Assembly (NCBI GenBank): GCA_037043015.1
Contig: CM073329.1
Span: 4,108,648-4,172,647 of the forward strand
DNA from: Bryum argenteum
Taxonomy: Eukaryota > Streptophyta > Bryopsida > Bryales > Bryaceae
DNA: 64,000 nt
Direction of reading: 5' to 3'
Shown here one piece after another: positions 57,270 to 64,000 of this stretch (within the stretch, counting starts at the first letter, position 1; each line of letters opens with the position of its first letter). Made by a program: the position numbers and the translations under genes. The notes beneath the pieces were generated by a model, which saw only the letters and a list, made by a program, of their open reading frames with translations, made no database searches and was not told where the DNA came from.

Positions 57270-58590
57270 CACATTGTATTCCTTGCAATCAATCACAGAA
57301 AATTTCTACATGAGTTGTACGGACAACGCATCTACGGATCCCCCGGTGCACTGAATCCTGTAAATCAACGTGTTTGATTATCAGAATTCTATGCCTTCTT
57401 CCAACTTACTTCATTTCAGTATGATCGGCTTCTTCGATTGAGTCCGGTACGTCGGTTACTAATCGTTGCCGCTGCTCAAACACCGTCTGCACTTTGTGCG
57501 GGCTGCCCTAATTATCCGTGCGGTGCTCTTAGTTCGCGCCACGCTGATTCTTGGTAGTCGAACAATCCTAGAATTCACAGGGGTATACATGAGTCCTACT
57601 TGAAGAACAGGAATCAATCTCTCAGTCGGATGTATGTTGACGACATTTGCATTGGGATTATAAGACATTGCATTTTTGAGAAGCCGATTGAGAAGTTTGA
57701 AGCCGATTGATCCGAGTAGCAAGATCCTAAGCTTAAGAACAGTTTAAGCGATCGAATCACGACATGAGGCAAAAAAAGAAATTAGGTTTTCATTTGGGTT
57801 CTAGAAATTACGAGAAGAAGGCCCAAATTAGGTTTTCTAAAACCCTCGGACTACACAATTTACCTTGATGACGCAAAAGGTCGCCTTCAAAATCTTGCAC
57901 AAGCGTCGAACTCCGATTGCACCGAGATGTTCGCCGCCACAACGCACCTAATGACAAAAATGAACAAAGCACTCACTACGAGGATCAGTTCTCGCTACGA
58001 TTCGGAGCTCCAGTAGCTTAGACGGGCAGCGATCTCACTCGGACTATCAAAAATCTCAACAATCCAAAAAATTAGAATCGCAACACTCTGAAATGTCACT
58101 AATACCTTTCAAGTAGCAGAATTGCGCCTTCGACAGCACGCGCAGAAGTCGCTCACGCTGAAAAAGTCCAAAATTTACTCGTAATACTCGCGAATCTTCC
58201 AAAGCACTCGCAAAACTCTGCTTTCAACTTCAATACTCGCAATACTCGCTCAACTTCCAAAGCACTCGAACTGATCCTCGCTCAACTCATTCGTTTCATT
58301 CGTTGCGCGAGAACTGATCCTCGCAAAGCACTCGATCGGGAGAACCGATCCTCGCTTTTAGAATCGGCTAAAGTCGCAGGAGAACGCGCGCGCATTAAAA
58401 CTCAACAGAAGTCGCTCAATTCTCACAGGATTGCAGCAAACACGCGCTAAACGAATAGAATGGAAGAGAAAACAAAATGAAAGTGAGGGAGCGCGGGAAG
58501 TGACGAACGCCTCTTCATCATTATTCTCATCACTCTTCATCAATCCATCATTACCGTCCTCTTCTCAGCCGCCAAATCTCACCAACGGCA
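57270..58590. other. No confident gene
   Basis: A minus-strand frame at 57459-57722 (includes NPNANVVNIHPTERLIPVLQ) could be a 5' exon of the broken gene to the left, but no splice sites were confirmed. 58180-58330 repeats ACTCGC and AAAGCACTCG motifs. Confidence 0.35.
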
Positions 58591-58594
58591 ACCT

Positions 58595-59005
58595 GCCACG
58601 TGTACTTACTTTTACTGTACTCATTATTTACTGCTTCCGTATTTACTATTTACTGTATTTACTGTATTGCCTTTAACTTTTACTGTATTAACTTTTATTG
58701 TATTTACTTTTATTTATTTACCTTTACCTATTTACTTTTACTGTGTTTACTTTAACTGTACTTTTACTTTACTTTTTCTGTACTTTTGCTTTACTATACT
58801 TTTACTTTAATTTTACTGTACTTTTACTTTACTTTTACTGTTCTTTTACATTACTGTACTTTTACTTTACTTTTACTGTTCTTTTACATTACTGTACTTT
58901 TACTTTACTTTTACTGTTCTTTTACTTTACTGTACTTTTACTTTAATTTTAGTGTACTGTTACTTTACTTTTACTGTTCAGTTACTTTACTTTTCTGTAC
59001 TTAGT
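58595..59005. repeat. Pyrimidine-rich low-complexity array (TTTTACTGTAC type)
   Basis: Degenerate tandem repeat of ACTTTTACTTTACTTTTACTG-like units (11-32 bp). Long Phe/Leu/Tyr-rich frames here follow from the repeat and are not genes. Confidence 0.9.
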
Positions 59006-59137
59006 AATTACAGACTAATTACACAATTTAGTGTAAGTTTATTTTATTTTCAAAAATTGAACTACTTTGTTATTAGTATTCTTAAAATTACAATGTCACA
59101 TTTTTTGCTTAAAATACGAGACAAAATCTAAATTTAA

Positions 59138-59510
59138 CCCTTAAAAGTCCCTTGGGGATAGTACGTACCTTGTCGTATAATAAGAATTTCGTTAACCCCT
59201 AAAGGTTTGAGCGTGCCGTGGCGACCAGTAGAATACGGTGTATTTTGGTTGTATTTGGAGTGAATGCACACCTTTAATGGGTTTGAGTTCAAAGAAGAAG
59301 TTGACATTTGAATCAATGCGGTTCTAGTGAGCTATTACGATTCCAGTTTAGAGTTTCTTGTTGGTAGCAAAACCATATTATACGACAGCGTACATACTAT
59401 CCCCAAGGGACTTTTAAGGGTTAAAGGTGTTCATTCTTTCTGAATACACCCAAAATACACCATATTCTACTAGCCGCCAGGGCACGCTTAGACCTCTAGG
59501 GCTAAACATT
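59138..59510. mobile_element. TTAA-flanked element split by an inverted copy of its own family
   Basis: A complete 225-bp element (59196-59420, TTAA at 59192-59195 and 59421-59424) is the reverse complement of the one at 30474-30695. To its left, 59138-59190 is the first part of another family member in the opposite orientation (CCCTTAAAAGTCCC ...). To its right, 59425-59510 is the last part of that member (GTGTTCATTC ... GGGCACGC). The inner element therefore sits inside the outer one. Confidence 0.65.
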
Positions 59511-59739
59511 CCTACATGGATAAGATAATTACCATGTTCAAAACTTGTGTATTGATACATGAGGGAATAGTGTAATTTGTTTATGAGAATACTCCACCTC
59601 AAAGGCAACAACATGATTCATGACAATGCTCTTATATATTCTTGTACGGATTCCAAGCGTTGTGAGCAAATTGGTATTTGCAACTTCTAGATTCTATTTT
59701 TACCGTAAATCTCGATTTAAATATGTAGGACTCACGTAA

Positions 59740-62165
59740 TAACTCGTACTAGTTACTAGTATTTACCTCGAAAATTGTATTAATCATGCAGTGTGCCACT
59801 ATTTACCTAGAAATTCGTATTAATCATGCAGAATATATCGGGTAACTTGTATATATCATGCAGTATTTACCTAGTAACTCGTTTTAATCATGCACTATTT
59901 ACCTAGTTGTTCGTATTATTTAGTCATAGTGTATAACCAATCGAAAACATTATCATGCTAGAATTCATGAGAATATTCTCATATATTTTTGTACTGATTG
60001 CATGCATTGTCACCAAATTAGTATTTGCAACTTGTAGATTCTAATTATACTTTGTAACTTGTTTTAAATAATTATGCACGATTCACCTAGTAACTCGTAC
60101 TAGTTATGCAGTATTTACCTAGGAACTCGTATTAATCATTCCGTATGCCACTATTTACCTAGTTATCGTATTTATCATGTAGTATATACCTCGTTACTCG
60201 TATAAATCATGCAGTATATACCCGGTAATTCGTATAAATGATGCACTAATGAATCGGCTAGTAACTTGCGATTTGCAACTTGTAGATTCTATATGAAATG
60301 TGTAACTCGAACGTTAAAATATGTACGATTTACGTTACAATTCATACTAGTCATAGAGTAGTTACCTAGTACCGCGTATTAATTTTGCAATATGCCACTA
60401 TTTACCTAGTAACTCGTATTTATCGAGCACTATATACGCAGTAAGTCGTATTAATCATGGAGTATATACCACAGTCACTCGTACATATCATGCAGTATTT
60501 ACCTAGCAACTCGTACTAGGCATGCAATATTCACCTAATAACTCGTATTAATCATGCACTTTATACCTGGTAACTCGTATATATCATGCAGTATTTACCT
60601 AGTTACGCGTTCTAATCATGCTCTATGTACCTAGTTGTTCGTATAAGTCATGTTTGTATAACCAATCGAGAACATTATGCTAGAATTCATGAGAATATTC
60701 TCATATATTTTTTTACGGATTGCATGCGTTGTCAAGCAAATTAGTATTTGCAACTATTAGATTCTAATTTCATTGCCAGACTCTCGTTTTAAATATGCAC
60801 GATTTACGTAATAATTCATACTAGTCATGGAGTATTTACCTAGTACCGCGTATTAATCGTGCAAATCGCCACTATTTACCTAGTAACTCGTATTTATCGA
60901 GCAAGATATACCCAGTAAGTCGTATTAATCATGGAGTATATACGCGGTGGTCAAATACATATCATGCAAGATTTACCTAGCAACTCGTACTAGGCATGCA
61001 GTATTGACCTAATAACTCTTATTAATCATGCGCTTTATACCTGGTAACTCGTATATATCATGCAGTATTTACCTAGTTACGCGTTCTAATCATGCTCTAT
61101 GTACCTAGTTGTTCGTATAAGTCATGCTGTATAACGAATCGAGAACATTATGCTAGAATTCATGAGAATATTCTCATATATTTTTGTACGGATTGCATGC
61201 GTTGTCGAAGAAATTAGTATTTGCAACTTGTAGATTCTAATTTCTTCGCCAGAACTCATTTTAAATATGCACGATTTACGTAATAATTCATACTAGTCAT
61301 GGAGTATTTACCTAGTACCGCGTATTAATCGTGCAATCTGCCACTATTTACCTAGTAACTCGTATTTATCGAGCAGTATATACCTGGTAAGTCGTATTAA
61401 TCATGGAGTATATACCTGGTCACTCGTACATATCATGCAGTATTTACCTAGCAACTCGTACTAGGCATGCAGTATTCACCTAATAACTCGTATTAATCAT
61501 GCACTTTATACCTGGTAACTCGTATATATCATGCAGTATTTACCTAGATACGCGTTCTAATCATGCTCTATGTACCTAGTTGTTCGTATAAGTCATGCTG
61601 TATAACCAATCGAGAACATTATGCTAGAATTCATGAGAATATTCTCATATATTTTTGTACGGATTGCATGCATTGTCAGCAAATTAGTATTTGCAACTTG
61701 TAGATTCTAATTTCACTGTGTAACTCGTTTTAAATATGCACGATTTACGTAATAATTCATACTAGTCATGGAGTATTTACCTAGTACCGCGTATTAATCG
61801 TGCAATCTGCCACTATTTACCTAGTAACTCGTATTTATCGAGCAGTATATACCTGGTAAGTCGTATTAATCATGGAGTATATACCTGGTCACTCGTACAT
61901 ATCATGCAGTATTTACCTAGCAACTCGTACTAGGCATGCAGTATTGACCTAATAACTCGTATTAATCATGCACTTTATACATGGTAACTCGTATATATCA
62001 TGCAGTATAAAAATAGAATTTACAAGTTGCTAATACCAATTATCTTAAAATTCTGATCATGGAGTATTTTCCTAGTAACTTGTATTAATCATGCACTTTA
62101 TACTTGGTTACTCGTGCATTTAATGCAGTATTTACCTAGTAACTCGTATTAATTATGCATTATGA
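59740..62165. repeat. Satellite-like array with higher-order period about 472 bp
   Basis: Short units of roughly 35-40 bp (CCTAGTAACTCGTATTAATC, then ATGCAGTAT) repeat throughout. A marker palindrome ATGAGAATATTCTCAT occurs at 59967, 60689, 61162 and 61633; the last three are 473 and 471 bp apart. Within the higher-order unit the order of variants (ACCGCGTATTAATCGTGCAA, GTCGTATTAATCATGGAG, ACTAGGCATGCAGTATT) is preserved. It is noncoding. Confidence 0.88.
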
Positions 62166-62659
62166 TCTTGTATTTTTTATCTGGTATGCTGTATAACTAA
62201 ATGAAAACATCATCTTATGATTCTTGGCAATTATACTCTTATATATTTTTGCACGTTAATATTTGTTTTATTAGGTAACCATTGAAACATAATTTTAGGT
62301 GGAATTTTGAAGCATAAACGGTATTTCAAAAATTCATATTCAAGTTCGATTGTTAGATTTGTTTCGTGACATACTTAGCTAAATGAATTACTTCTACTAG
62401 TACCTAGGTGAACTACTAGTACCTAGGTGCAATGAATTTGAGGAGTTGACATATGAGTCATGGTACTAGACGTACTCGTGCATGACACTCATGAGGTGAA
62501 CCGAAGTGCGTTTGACCGCGACCGCCATGTTTGGTAAATATGCTTTTTTATTGTATCTCCCAATGTCCTAGCCAATAACAACGGCTCCCTCCTTTTCTAA
62601 AGACATCCTCCCTCCCGCTAGAATTCGCATCACTCTTTCAAAACTTCAACTTCTCTTCT

Positions 62660-62930
62660 TCATGCTCTTCTTCTTCATTCAAGTTTCTAGTGCTAGTTTC
62701 TAGTGCTCTTCTTTGCTCGTGTTGGTGCTCTTCTTTGCTCGTGTTGGTGCTCTTCTTTGCTCGTGTTGGTCTCTTCTTGCTTTGCTCGTGTTGGTGCTCT
62801 TCTTTGCTCGTGTTGGTGCTCTTTCTAGTGATAGTTTCTAGTGCTCTTCTTTGCTCGTGGTGCTCTTTCTAGTGATAGTTTCTAGTGCTCTTCTTGCTCG
62901 TGGTGTTTGGTGCGCTTGCTACTCGTGTTG
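62660..62930. repeat. Tandem repeat, about 22-bp unit (GCTCTTCTTTGCTCGTGTTG)
   Basis: Six to eight imperfect copies of GTGCTCTTCTTTGCTCGTG, interrupted by CTAGTGATAGTTTCTAGT. The Cys/Leu/Ser-rich frame that results is a by-product of the repeat. Confidence 0.85.
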
Positions 62931-63428
62931 TTCTTCACGGTGCTACTCGTGCTCTTTTTCCTCACGTGTCTTCTTTGGACGTTAGTTCCTCTTCCTCCTC
63001 GCCTCCTGCAATCCACGCTGGACCTATTGTTGCCGCTGAGTTTCGACATTCATATACAATAAGGTGTGAATTACTCCTTCATCCCATTAAATCGGTTTCA
63101 AATTCTTGAATCCGCAATGAAATTAACACTGCATTCTAGCCGCACCGCTAAATGAATTTGATAGCTTCCTAAAGTATTGCAAATCTACGGATTTGGAGCG
63201 CTAGTAGTAGTCCAATTGTATTCAACTTATTATAGGCCTCCTAATCCAACAGCCTCAATTATCATGGTAGGATTTATCGATTTATAATACATCCTCCTCA
63301 GTATGGGAATAGTCAATCAACAACACATTGTAATGCAACTGCATGTTTTCATATATAGAGTGTTCGCAACGTCAACAGTAGAGAGGGGTGATGACGTGTG
63401 CTTGTACGAATCCGTACTATAGTACACG

Positions 63429-63876
63429 TCATCGGGCGATCGCCCGATAGTACTTCTCTAAGTTCTTAAGATATTGAACATTATGAGAAAGCCTCTAAGG
63501 CATGGGGCGGTCGCCCCATGCGAGATATCTAGTCTTTAAAAACTCTAAATTGGCATGGGGCGATCGCCCGATGAACTAATCGAACTGAAATAATCATTAA
63601 ATGATTCCTTGCAGACTATTGAATCAATGGAGGCTTATAATTGTGTATGTTCAATATAAGATATCGTGGGACCCGTCTATTCAAATTGTGCAGGAAGAGA
63701 AGGTCGGAGAACTAGCACATCGGGCGACCCCCCGATGCTCGTATAAAATAAAGCTTGCGGCCGAGGATCGGGCGATCGCCCCATGATCGCCTCGCCATCG
63801 AGGCGGCGTTCGTCGGCTATTTCTTCTTCGTCGTGGTTCCGACTTGCAAGAGCACGTCGGGCGATCGCCCGATAAG
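63429..63876. repeat. Second cluster of GGGCGATCGCCC palindromes (six copies)
   Basis: Copies at 63431-63448 (perfect 18-bp palindrome), 63501-63520 (GGGGCGGTCGCCCC), 63554-63573, 63718-63737 (one arm changed to CCCCCC), 63767-63784 and about 63856-63873. Spacers are unrelated, unlike the arrays at 50, 53.6 and 57.2 kb. Confidence 0.88.
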
Positions 63877-63890
63877 TTGAGTTCTAAATC

Positions 63891-64000
63891 ATGGCTTACG
63901 GGAGTGGCTCGACCACGGACTCGGCTTTTGACATTCCTGCGGTGAAGTCCGACTCCGCAATGGTATGGAGGTCACACTTCTATATCCTGGTATCGGTGCG
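63891..64000 (+). CDS. Possible first exon, cut by the window end
   Basis: ATG at 63891 opens a frame (MAYGSGSTTDSAFDIPAVKS, then DSAM) with a possible donor GTATGG at 63963. It follows the last palindrome by about 20 bp. The family was not recognised and the exon is incomplete or unproven. Confidence 0.3.
   Translation, partial: MAYGSGSTTDSAFDIPAVKSDSAMVWRSHFYILVSV

Noticed and set aside
58690..59005. Membrane proteins rich in Phe, Leu and Tyr
   Set aside because: The frames follow from a low-complexity TTTTACTG repeat and have no other support.
62690..62872. Cys/Leu-rich small protein
   Set aside because: It results from a 22-bp tandem repeat.
48171..63876. Cyanobacterial HIP1 (GCGATCGC) as a sign of bacterial contamination
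   Set aside because: The core contains the HIP1 octamer, but the surrounding genes have introns, the palindrome is longer (18-20 bp) and clustered, and composition is not cyanobacterial.

Overview
The window looks like nuclear DNA of a land plant, probably a non-seed plant such as a bryophyte; the exact group is inference. The evidence is spliced genes with GT-AG introns, a plant-type SEC14 lipid-transfer gene, two plastid-targeted LEA-like genes with G-boxes, a relic of a plastid aspartokinase gene, AT-rich intergenic DNA and many non-autonomous DNA transposons. Gene density is low and much of the window is duplicated or decayed.

Region by region: 0-3.5 kb holds an unidentified exon (684-1217, +) and a small membrane-protein gene (2277-2743, -). 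3.5-22.2 kb is a duplicated, transposon-riddled block. A diverged inverted duplication (left arm about 4.7-12.6 kb, right arm about 15.8-21.1 kb) carries two more copies of the membrane-protein gene. An aspartokinase pseudogene (13.9-15.4 kb) lies between the arms. Arm-to-arm and repeat-to-repeat comparison gives internal empty sites for several insertions, so their target-site duplications can be read directly. 22.3-25.1 kb is a SEC14/CRAL-TRIO gene (-). 26.4-30.9 kb is AT-rich with one tandem repeat and one small transposon. 31.0-34.3 kb holds two tandem LEA-like genes (-). 36.9-37.8 kb is a second copy of a 971-bp TTAA-flanked element. 40.7-43.8 kb is an unidentified multi-exon gene with a Cys-rich N-terminus (+).

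48-57.3 kb and 63.4-63.9 kb are peppered with an 18-20 bp palindrome whose core is GGGCGATCGCCC. The same stretch holds an FCP1/HAD-like gene (51.0-53.5 kb, -), a second HAD-like relic (about 49.0-49.6 kb, -) and a broken gene with a ParB-like motif (53.7-56.7 kb, -). The palindromes sit inside tandem arrays of quite different unit length (about 266, 69 and 30 bp), and one copy is read in frame in a predicted exon. 58.6-62.2 kb is low-complexity DNA followed by a satellite-like array with a period of about 472 bp.

The most notable observations are (1) a family of TTAA-flanked, CCC-ended elements (piggyBac-like hallmarks) with an exact empty site in the window, and (2) the palindrome family, its tie to tandem arrays and its presence in a coding exon. 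No complete transposase gene was seen.
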